Source: an uncultured Gemmatimonadales bacterium (GTDB lineage Bacteria; Gemmatimonadota; Gemmatimonadetes; JACCXV01; JAHWKZ01). Taken from it: DNA of 55,733 nt. Positions within the stretch are counted from its first letter, which is position 1; each line of letters begins with the position of its first letter. Position numbers and translations under genes: made by a program. Location of the stretch: assembly GCA_947259315.1 (NCBI GenBank), contig CAMYLR010000018.1, forward strand, positions 12,653 through 68,385, given 5' to 3'. Positions 16,869 to 23,383 of the stretch are shown here, in pieces. The notes beneath the pieces were generated by a model. The model had not been told where the DNA came from. It searched no databases and worked only from the letters and a program-made list of their open reading frames with translations.

Positions 16869-16889
16869 AGGGGGCTCCAGCGGAGCCCC
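16869..16889 (-). terminator. Rho-independent terminator
   Basis: GGGGGCTCC and GGAGCCCCC form a perfect 9-bp stem with a three-base loop; on the minus strand it is followed by TTTTTTCTT. It lies 27 bases after the VOC gene stop and is a textbook terminator for it. Confidence 0.92.
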
Positions 16890-16916
16890 CCGGGTTGCTG
16901 TCGAGATCGTCTCGGT

Positions 16917-17699
16917 CTACCCAGCGGCTTTCGAGTGGATGGCGAACGCCGCACCCTGGGGATCCATGCACATAGCGATCATGTCACCCCCCGGCACCTC
17001 CATCGGACCGTTGACGACTTGGCCACCCTTCGCCTTCACCGTCTCGGCGGCTTCGCTGACGTCCGAAACGGTCGTGTAGTAGAGCCACATGGGTGGGCCC
17101 GGCATCTCGGCCGGCTTGTTGTACATGCCGCCCATCGTCGTGTCATCGAGGCCGTACATCTGGTACACGCCCGCGCCTTCAGGCATGTCCATCGCCTCGG
17201 TTTTCTTCCACCCGAACAACTTCGAGTAGAAGTCGAACGCACCCTCGTAGTCGGTGGTCGCCAGCTCGTGCCAGCTGAACTCGCCGACGCCGGGCTCGTG
17301 GGGGCCACCGGGTTGTTCGTTCGCCGGCTTGTAGATCGCGAATACCGCGCCCTGTGGATCAGAAACGATCGCGAATCGACCCACGTTCGGGATCTCCATT
17401 GGGCCGTGAATCAAGTTGCCACCCAACTCCTTGATCTTGTCGGCCGTCGCATCGACGTCCGGCGTCGTGACGTAGGCGATCCAGTGAGGCGGCGCGCCGG
17501 CCTGCTTGGCCTCCTCGGGGAGGGCCATGACCCCACCCACCGGGCTCTCACCATTCATCCACATCGTGTAGGGCTCGGGCGATTCTTCGAACGGCGCGGT
17601 GCCCCAGCCGATCGTCTCGTGATAGAACGACTGCGCCGCGTCCGGGTCGGAAGTCATCAATTCATACCAAACGAACTTGCCACCTTGCGATTCAGACAT
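16917..17699 (-). CDS. Two-domain VOC (glyoxalase-like) protein
   Basis: The 260-residue protein is a tandem of two vicinal-oxygen-chelate domains. The first starts GKFVWYELMTSDPDAAQSFY, the second at about residue 138 with GEFSWHELATTDYEGAFDFY, each ending in a DPQGAxFAI strand. It resembles the mycobacterial CFP32/27-kDa antigen type of VOC protein. Metal ligands (His/Glu) are only partly present, so it could be an enzyme or a binding protein. ATG 17699 follows a GGAGG sequence. Cytosolic, single gene with its own terminator. Confidence 0.85.
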   Translation of the reverse strand: MSESQGGKFVWYELMTSDPDAAQSFYHETIGWGTAPFEESPEPYTMWMNGESPVGGVMALPEEAKQAGAPPHWIAYVTTPDVDATADKIKELGGNLIHGPMEIPNVGRFAIVSDPQGAVFAIYKPANEQPGGPHEPGVGEFSWHELATTDYEGAFDFYSKLFGWKKTEAMDMPEGAGVYQMYGLDDTTMGGMYNKPAEMPGPPMWLYYTTVSDVSEAAETVKAKGGQVVNGPMEVPGGDMIAMCMDPQGAAFAIHSKAAG

Positions 17700-17891
17700 C
17701 GAAACCTCCTGCTGAGGATAGTCAACCCCGGAGCGTGTCTTGATAGGAAGCGAAATTGTATCTCCGACGACCCGGCGACAACGAAAATCTCGTCGGGCCG
17801 CCGGAGGTTGGGCTGGCGCTCGATAGACGTCCCCAGCGCGCGCTGCGCTCGATCCCGTCGATCACCATGGCGACGCCGTGCCGCCTAGGCA

Positions 17892-18299
17892 TCACCGAGC
17901 TTTGTGCGCTTCCAGCTCGATCTCGATCATGAACTCGGGCAGGGCAAGCCCTTTGACCTCGAGCCAGGTTCCGGTCGGAAAGTGCTCCGTGTAGATCGAG
18001 TTGCGATAGGAAGCAGCCTCGAGGAATTTCGCCATGTCGGTCGTATAGACGTTCTCGACGACCACGTCGTCGAAGGTATAGCCGTAGTGCTTCAGAACCT
18101 GGTCGAGATCGGAGTAAGCGTTTTTCATCTGCTGCTCCAGATCGCCGATGGCGGTCGGGTTGCCTTCATCGTCCATGCTCACCGCGCCCGAGATCTTGAT
18201 GTCATCGCCGATCTTCACCGCGTGGCTGTACCCATAGCTCCTTTCAACCTCGGGTCGCAGAAGGAAGTATTCCGGCGTTTCCAGTGATTCGTTACCCAT
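17892..18299 (-). CDS. RidA (YjgF/UK114) family protein lacking the catalytic arginine
   Basis: The 135-residue protein has the Rid fold: YSHAVKIGDDIKISGAV, DLEQQMKNAYSDLDQVLKHYGYTFDDVVVENVYTTDM, and the C-terminal FMIEIELEAHK. RidA proteins hydrolyse reactive enamine/imine intermediates, using an Arg in the ARSxVEV stretch. Here that stretch reads FPTGTWLEV, so the arginine is missing and classical deaminase activity is doubtful; it fits the Rid subgroups of unknown activity. Start ATG 18299 with GGAGAAAG upstream. A terminator separates it from the LysW-like gene. Confidence 0.85.
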   Translation of the reverse strand: MGNESLETPEYFLLRPEVERSYGYSHAVKIGDDIKISGAVSMDDEGNPTAIGDLEQQMKNAYSDLDQVLKHYGYTFDDVVVENVYTTDMAKFLEAASYRNSIYTEHFPTGTWLEVKGLALPEFMIEIELEAHKAR

Positions 18300-18321
18300 T
18301 GTCTTTCTCCTCAAAGAGGGA

Positions 18322-18362
18322 AAAGGGCGACGAATCAAACACGAGTCGATTCGCCGCCCTTT
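18322..18362 (-). terminator. Terminator between LysW-like and RidA-like genes
   Basis: AAAGGGCG-CGAATC (18322-18336) pairs with GATTCG-CGCCCTTT (18348-18362), with one mismatch, giving a 14-15 bp stem. On the minus strand the hairpin ends in CCCTTTT. It lies between the LysW-like stop and the RidA-like start. Confidence 0.75.
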
Positions 18363-18424
18363 CTTTTCGTACTTGGGATTCACTCTCTCGATCAGCCTCG
18401 ATCAGCACTAATCGAGATCGTGAT

Positions 18425-18443
18425 ACTGGGAGTTAGTCCCAGT
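18425..18443. repeat. Inverted repeat over the LysW-like stop codon
   Basis: ACTGGGA (18425-18431) and TCCCAGT (18437-18443) form a 7-bp stem with a 5-base loop containing the TAA stop. It could stabilise the 3' end of the coding region. Confidence 0.45.
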
Positions 18444-18606
18444 CCAACTGCTCGAGCTCGTACTCTTCAACGAAGTCGACCTCGATCGGCGAGGTTTTAA
18501 CGACCTCGAGCTCGACACCACATTCGGGGCAATCGAAGATCTCTCCCTTGCCGTAATCGCCGGGGCGGACTTCGAGCCACTCATCGCAAGCAGGGCAATA
18601 GGGCAT
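18433..18606 (-). CDS. 57-residue LysW-like zinc-ribbon protein
   Basis: This very small gene encodes a protein starting MPYCPACDEW, with Cys4, Cys7, Cys26 and Cys29 forming a two-CxxC zinc ribbon. A strongly acidic tail ends in EQLDWD. The plan matches LysW/ArgW amino-group carrier proteins (zinc ribbon plus acidic C-terminus), but true carriers end in EDWGE with a C-terminal Glu that is modified. Here the last residue is Asp and no lysX or argX ligase is in the window, so the carrier role is doubtful. It has strong promoter and RBS signals (GGAGG), which support its being real. Confidence 0.8.
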   Translation of the reverse strand: MPYCPACDEWLEVRPGDYGKGEIFDCPECGVELEVVKTSPIEVDFVEEYELEQLDWD

Positions 18607-18641
18607 CGTTCCTCGTTCCTCCTGTCAAGAAGTCCGAGCCG

Positions 18642-18650
18642 ATTATACCA
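18642..18650 (-). promoter_or_regulatory. Extended -10 promoter of the LysW-like gene
   Basis: On the minus strand the sequence TGGTATAAT combines a perfect -10 hexamer with the TGn extension. A weak -35 (AATACA) lies 17 bases upstream. Transcription would begin near 18635, about 28 bases before the start codon. Confidence 0.7.
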
Positions 18651-18714
18651 TAATTATTTCCAGTTGTATTCACTGGATTGGGGTCGATTGCCGGTGGGTT
18701 GGGCCAGACGGTCA

Positions 18715-18747
18715 GCCGGCACCGCAGTACGCTAGCGCGGTGCCGGC
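18715..18747 (-). terminator. Hairpin after the amidohydrolase gene
   Basis: GCCGGCACCGC (18715-18725) pairs perfectly with GCGGTGCCGGC (18737-18747) around an 11-base loop, 11 bases past the stop at 18758. There is no U-run, so it may protect the 3' end or act with Rho. Confidence 0.55.
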
Positions 18748-18757
18748 CAGCACCCGG

Positions 18758-20455
18758 CTACTCGGCCGCCCACCCCTCGGCGGCGTACACGATGCGACCG
18801 CCGACGATCGTAAGCACCGGCTCGATCGTCTCGAGCTGCTCCGGTTCGACCTCCAGCGGATCCTCGGACAGAACGACAAGATCGGCGAGATATCCCTGCC
18901 GCAGCCGGCCCTTCTCGTGATCGGCGAACTCAGCGTACGCTGAGCCGCTGGTGTAGGCGCCTAACGCTTCCGCGACGGCGATCTTCTCTTCCGGCACCCA
19001 GCCATCCGGGTGTGCGCCATCCAATGTCTGCCGTGTCACCGCGGCGTAGACGCTCCGCATCGGCTCCAACGGTGCAACCGGCCAATCGGTCCCGAAGGCG
19101 ATCGAAACTCCGGCGTCGAGGAACGATCGGAAAGGGTAGGTCGTCTTGGCCCGCTCGGGGCCGATCTTTCGTTCCGCCCAGCGGCCATCGTCGATGGCGT
19201 GAAAGGGCTGTACGCTCGCGACTACACCGAGCTCGGCCAGCCGCGCGAAGTCCTTGCGCGCCATGTGCTGGGCGTGCTCGATCCGGAAACGGCGATCCCA
19301 GGCCGGGTTCTCGGCCTCGATCCGCTCGAACTGGTCGATCACCAGGCTGATCGCGGCGTCGCCGATCGCGTGAACCGACAGCTGCAGGCGGCCGCGGTCA
19401 GCACCCGCCGCCAGCCCGTAGAACGTGTCTATCGGGAGCATCACGTCGCCCAGGAGTCCCTGGTTGTCAGCGTCGTCGGTGTAGGGCTCGAACATGTACG
19501 CGGTCGACGAGCCCAACGCGCCGTCGGCGTAAGTCTTGAGGCTTCCCCAGCGGAGCCAGGAGTCACCCGACCCGGCCGAGACACCGGCTGTCGCCATCTC
19601 TTGCCAATCGCTGAGCGCCGTACGGCAATAGAACCGTGCGGTGAGCTTTCCATCGCGCGCGTACGACTCGAGCAACCGCTTGCCAGCCGAGCCCGACTCG
19701 TAACACATGTCTTGCACGCTCGTTACGCCGATCCGGGCGGCATGTTCGAGCGCGGCGTCGAGTGCTTCGCGGTATTCATCTTCCGAGATCGGTGGAATCG
19801 ACGGCCGGATGAGATCATGCGCGTCGCGCAGGATTCCGGTTGGATCACCGCTCGAGTCGCGATCGATTCGACCGCCAGGTGGATCAGGTGTGGAGGAGTT
19901 CACGCCAGCCAGCTCGAGCGCCAACGAGTTGGCGAGACCGATGTGTCCGTCAGGACGTCGCATCCAGACCGGGTTGTCGGGGGTGACCGGATCGATCAGG
20001 TCGCGCGAGGGCAGGGTATGACCAGGCCACCGTTCGTGATCCCACGCCGCGTGAAGGTCGATCCATCGACCCGCCGGAAGCGTCCGCGCGTACTCGCCCA
20101 AGCGACGAACGAATTCCTCAGCGCTGTCGGATGACAGCAGGTCCGGCGCTAGCAGCGTGAAGCCGCCATCGATGAAGTGCGTGTGGGCGTCGTTGAAACC
20201 TGGCACGACGCGATGTCCGCGAAGATCGATCCGCTGGGTGGCCGCGGTTACCGGCGCATCTTCACTTGCCCCGACCCAGACGACCCGATCACCTTCGATG
20301 ACGATCGCGGTTGCCAGCGGCCGGCCCGGGTCATTGGTCCAGATAAGACCATTCTCGAGTAGGACTGGACCTTTGAGGTCCTGCTGCTGCGCCCGAGCCA
20401 CCCCAGGGATAACAAGCGCAGCGAGCAGAAAGAGTGTGACCCGTGGGTTAGTCAA
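18758..20455 (-). CDS. Exported amidohydrolase (YtcJ-like, amidohydrolase_3)
   Basis: The 565-residue protein has a signal peptide (1-22, ending ARAQQ) and an amidohydrolase TIM barrel. The metal motif DAHTHF is at about residues 88-93; HAIGDAA, RIEHAQH and FGTDWPV follow, and a beta-sandwich cap closes with GYLADLVVLSEDPL. YtcJ-type enzymes hydrolyse unknown amides, carbamates or related compounds. The start is a TTG at 20453-20455, giving the signal peptide right away; no other start gives one. The gene is alone, with a hairpin after it. Substrate unknown. Confidence 0.87.
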   Translation of the reverse strand: MTNPRVTLFLLAALVIPGVARAQQQDLKGPVLLENGLIWTNDPGRPLATAIVIEGDRVVWVGASEDAPVTAATQRIDLRGHRVVPGFNDAHTHFIDGGFTLLAPDLLSSDSAEEFVRRLGEYARTLPAGRWIDLHAAWDHERWPGHTLPSRDLIDPVTPDNPVWMRRPDGHIGLANSLALELAGVNSSTPDPPGGRIDRDSSGDPTGILRDAHDLIRPSIPPISEDEYREALDAALEHAARIGVTSVQDMCYESGSAGKRLLESYARDGKLTARFYCRTALSDWQEMATAGVSAGSGDSWLRWGSLKTYADGALGSSTAYMFEPYTDDADNQGLLGDVMLPIDTFYGLAAGADRGRLQLSVHAIGDAAISLVIDQFERIEAENPAWDRRFRIEHAQHMARKDFARLAELGVVASVQPFHAIDDGRWAERKIGPERAKTTYPFRSFLDAGVSIAFGTDWPVAPLEPMRSVYAAVTRQTLDGAHPDGWVPEEKIAVAEALGAYTSGSAYAEFADHEKGRLRQGYLADLVVLSEDPLEVEPEQLETIEPVLTIVGGRIVYAAEGWAAE

Positions 20456-20489
20456 AGGAGTAGCCCGCGAAAAGCCAATTCTCCCCCCC

Positions 20490-21140
20490 TTACAGTGCGA
20501 AGTCCGGATTGACGCCGCGCATGAAACGCTCCTCCTCTTCCAGGTGTGCTACCAGGTTTTTCCTGTCGGGCGCGTTCGCGGCCCGGTCGAGCCAGTACTC
20601 CTCGAGTGCAGCGTCGATCGATGCGTGGTTCAATCCGTCTGGGTCGGATGCACGTCTGTGCTTCAAGTAGGCCACGATCGCCTGTGCTTCTTCACGCGTG
20701 AAAACCGACAGCCTCTGCCGCCCATAGTCGTACCACGTCATCGCTCCGTATCGCCTTGGGTTCACAAATGCCGATTTCCCGGTCTTACGTACGAACGTCC
20801 CAGACTCGGTTGGGACCTCAACGGCGATGTCGTGGAACCCGTGCACGAGATGAAAGACGGGGTCTTCGGTCATCAGCTGGTCCCGCAGATCGGCGACCAT
20901 GTACGCCGGCATATAGAAACGGAACCCCGCCTCGGAGAAGAAGTTCAGCGCACCCGCGTTGTCGAGAACTTGCGGGTCGACCGCCTCCCAGTCCTCTTGC
21001 CCGACAAACGGGCCAACGGCGTCGGCCGGCTCACACCCTTCGAAGCTGCCCTGAAGGAAGTGATCACCCGGGTACTCGTTGGAGCCAAAAGCTTCGCGAA
21101 TCGTCTCGACCACCCGATCTCGATCGCTCACCTCATGCAT
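20490..21140 (-). CDS. DUF6714-like protein
   Basis: The 216-residue product is soluble, with EGCEPADAVGPFVGQEDWEAVD, GFRFYMPAYMVADLRD and FTREEAQAIVAYLKHR as its most distinctive stretches. The FYMPAYM segment and the final helix resemble DUF6714 proteins, recalled from memory and not certain. No enzymatic motif is visible. It is the last gene of the operon headed by the FtsZ-like/HD-GYP fusion and overlaps the GAF gene by eight bases (ATGCATGA), so it should be co-translated. Confidence 0.65.
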   Translation of the reverse strand: MHEVSDRDRVVETIREAFGSNEYPGDHFLQGSFEGCEPADAVGPFVGQEDWEAVDPQVLDNAGALNFFSEAGFRFYMPAYMVADLRDQLMTEDPVFHLVHGFHDIAVEVPTESGTFVRKTGKSAFVNPRRYGAMTWYDYGRQRLSVFTREEAQAIVAYLKHRRASDPDGLNHASIDAALEEYWLDRAANAPDRKNLVAHLEEEERFMRGVNPDFAL

Positions 21141-21642
21141 CCGATTGGCTCGAAAACTTGTCTCCTAGTGCCGCCGCGATCGACTCCAGGAACTTCCGGT
21201 CGATGTCTCCAAACGCATCCAGCCAGTCGGAGTCGATGTCGATCTCGCCTATGACACCCTCGGGTCCATGAATTGGGACCACGATCTCCGACTTGGTCGA
21301 CGGAAAACAAGCGATGAACTCGGGTCGCTCGGCCACGTCCGGTACGAGCTCGGTCTCTCCGGTTGCGGCCGCCAACCCGCAGATCCCTTCACCGATCCCG
21401 ATGCGGGTGTGCTCGGTCTCTTCGGGCCCACTCCAGGCCGAAAGCAAGAGATCGTCACCATCGACGCTGTAGATACCGACCCACGAGTAGTGCTCAAACG
21501 CCACGTACAGCTCGTCGCACACCCGTTGGTGCGCCTCGGCGAGGCTGGGTGCTCGGTTGATCGAACCGACCAGCTCCTCCCGCGCGGCGTCGTATGCTGA
21601 CTTGGGGACGCCGGGCCTGGCCGCGCTTGAGTTCTCAGTCAC
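21133..21642 (-). CDS. GAF-domain protein, free-methionine-(R)-sulfoxide-reductase-like
   Basis: This 169-residue GAF domain has GEGICGLAAATGETELVPDV and FIACFPSTKSEIVVPI followed by GEIDIDSDWLDAFGDID, the fRMsr (YebR) pattern. Cys88 and Cys112 are 24 residues apart, matching Cys94 and Cys118 of E. coli fRMsr. The third conserved Cys (E. coli Cys84) is missing, its place reading HTRIGIG. It may still reduce free Met-R-sulfoxide with a two-cysteine cycle, or be a sensor. The GTG start overlaps the plsC stop (GTGA). Confidence 0.78.
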   Translation of the reverse strand: MTENSSAARPGVPKSAYDAAREELVGSINRAPSLAEAHQRVCDELYVAFEHYSWVGIYSVDGDDLLLSAWSGPEETEHTRIGIGEGICGLAAATGETELVPDVAERPEFIACFPSTKSEIVVPIHGPEGVIGEIDIDSDWLDAFGDIDRKFLESIAAALGDKFSSQSDA

Positions 21643-22433
21643 GCTGCCCCGCTCTGCGCCTCGGCTGGCAGGTCCGGCAACGCGTCACGGATGTCGGTCC
21701 ACACCCGTTGGCGGAACTCCTCGAGCTGACTCTTATCGTAATCATCGACTTCGACCGGCGGTCGGACGAAGACATCGATCGACCCGGGTAGAATCCACCA
21801 CTCACCCTTCTTCATAAGCTGTTCGGTCCCCATGATGGCGACGGGCAGTATCGGCAAGCCGGTGTCGATCGCCAGGTGAAACCCACCTTTCTTGAACGGC
21901 GCGAGCCGGCCGTCAATGCTCCGCGTCCCCTCGGGCATGATCACGAACGACACGCCCTCGTCACTGTTGGCCGCGGCTTCCTTGAGCGCTGCGATCGACT
22001 TGTCCCGATTCTGCCGGTCGATCGCGATATGCCGGCTGAGCGCGAATGCCCAACCGAAGAAAGGCACCCTCAGCATCTCGTGCTTGCCGATCCATCGCAG
22101 ATCACGACTCTTCCCGAGAAGGTAGTGGAGCGCCGGGATGTCGTACATGCTTCGATGGTTGGCCATCACGATGTACGATCGCCCGGAAACGACGTTCTCC
22201 AATCCGTGGCCGCGTAGGCCGACGTTCGATCCGCGCAGAATAAACCATACCCAGAATCGTTCGAACGCGTTTACCAGTCGACTGTTGGGGCCGATCGCCG
22301 CGGATGGGATGTACACCATCGCCAGCCCCACCGTCAGAATCGCCAACGCGATCCAGCAGTACAACGTTCGGACGACCGCATACGGCCACCAGAGCACGGC
22401 CATGAGCCCGCCGCGAGGCCGGCGATCGGTCAC
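21639..22433 (-). CDS. plsC: 1-acyl-sn-glycerol-3-phosphate acyltransferase
   Basis: The 264-residue protein has an N-terminal membrane helix (about 25-45) and the PlsC motifs NHRSMYD (92-98, the HX4D active site), RWIGKHEMLRVPFFGW and PEGTRS (167-172). It transfers an acyl chain to lysophosphatidic acid to make phosphatidic acid at the inner membrane. The proposed GTG start overlaps the stop of the MinD-like gene (GTGA); an ATG at 22403 is an alternative. Its place in an operon with a MinD-like ATPase and an FtsZ-like fusion is unusual and may link lipid synthesis to cell-envelope growth; that is inference. Confidence 0.88.
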   Translation of the reverse strand: MTDRRPRGGLMAVLWWPYAVVRTLYCWIALAILTVGLAMVYIPSAAIGPNSRLVNAFERFWVWFILRGSNVGLRGHGLENVVSGRSYIVMANHRSMYDIPALHYLLGKSRDLRWIGKHEMLRVPFFGWAFALSRHIAIDRQNRDKSIAALKEAAANSDEGVSFVIMPEGTRSIDGRLAPFKKGGFHLAIDTGLPILPVAIMGTEQLMKKGEWWILPGSIDVFVRPPVEVDDYDKSQLEEFRQRVWTDIRDALPDLPAEAQSGAA

Positions 22434-23377
22434 CGGCGCGAAGACCGCTGGTCGGTTAGCTGATCGGTCCACGAGATCAGCTGTTTCGAGATCTTATGCC
22501 GCGGATGTGCGAGCAGGAACGGCTCTCCGTCGCGCACCGCCTGCGCGACGCGCCGGTTCTCCGGTATCACCCCGAGCGCCTGGCAGACGAGCCCCAGGTT
22601 CTCCTCGAGCACTGATCGGAACCGCGTCAAGAACTGTCGATCGCGGCGACCGCGGGAACGGTTCAAGACGAGCAGCGGTGTGTTCTCCTGCAGGATACCC
22701 GTCACCTCTGGTCGGACCGCAGGAAACTCGGCGCGAAGGTTTTCGACCAGGCTGGTGATCGTGCGATCTCGAACTTCGGCAACAGTCCCCGACGTTCGAT
22801 AGTGATCGAGAATAAAGCTCATGATCTCTTTTCGGTCACGAAACTCGGTCAACAATCGCCGCAGCAAGTAGTTCTTGAGAAACCCGTACGCGTTGTGAAA
22901 TGCCGTCGCCTCGGGGTTGGTGACAACCAGCTTGATGTCACCCAGAAAGAAAAAATCGAGTGTGGCTGGCGCGCTGCCCGCTGGCAGATCGAGTACCACG
23001 TAGTCGGCTTTCAAACCCACCAGCGCACGGACCAGATCGAGCTTGCGATCGCGCAGTGGATCCACAGCGGTGATCAAATCGAATGAGCCGGCGACGTAGC
23101 GCAGGTTGTCGAGCTGGGTCGGTTGCGAGATCGCGTCCAGATTTTCGGCCCGGTCGTCGAGAAAATCAGCCAACTCGCGTTCGGGAAACGACTCGCCCAA
23201 AAAGAGGTTGAGGTTCGAACCGCCGAAGTCGAGATCCACGGCTGCCACGCGGCGTCCAATAGTGGCGCCTCGTTGAGCCAAGGCCAAAGCGAGGTTGGCG
23301 GCTAGAAAAGACTTTCCGACCCCACCCTTGCCACCGCCGATGGCGACGATGACCGGCCCCGGACGGGGGTCATGCAT
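22430..23377 (-). CDS. MinD/FlhG-like P-loop ATPase
   Basis: The 315-residue protein has the deviant Walker A motif GGGKGGVGKS at residues 14-23, VAAVDLDFGGSNLNLFLG (the switch I region) and YVVLDLPAG. These place it in the ParA/MinD group, close to FlhG. A C-terminal amphipathic membrane-targeting helix typical of MinD is not clear; the tail is basic. Such ATPases position division, flagella or other machines. No fli or flh gene is nearby. It begins six bases after the FtsZ-like/HD-GYP fusion gene, so a joint role in spatial organisation is a fair inference. Confidence 0.85.
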   Translation of the reverse strand: MHDPRPGPVIVAIGGGKGGVGKSFLAANLALALAQRGATIGRRVAAVDLDFGGSNLNLFLGESFPERELADFLDDRAENLDAISQPTQLDNLRYVAGSFDLITAVDPLRDRKLDLVRALVGLKADYVVLDLPAGSAPATLDFFFLGDIKLVVTNPEATAFHNAYGFLKNYLLRRLLTEFRDRKEIMSFILDHYRTSGTVAEVRDRTITSLVENLRAEFPAVRPEVTGILQENTPLLVLNRSRGRRDRQFLTRFRSVLEENLGLVCQALGVIPENRRVAQAVRDGEPFLLAHPRHKISKQLISWTDQLTDQRSSRR

Positions 23378-23383
23378 GGAGGA

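Noticed and set aside
19010-20134. 374-codon plus-strand frame
   Set aside because: Antisense to the amidohydrolase, whose motifs are clear; composition typical of a shadow frame.
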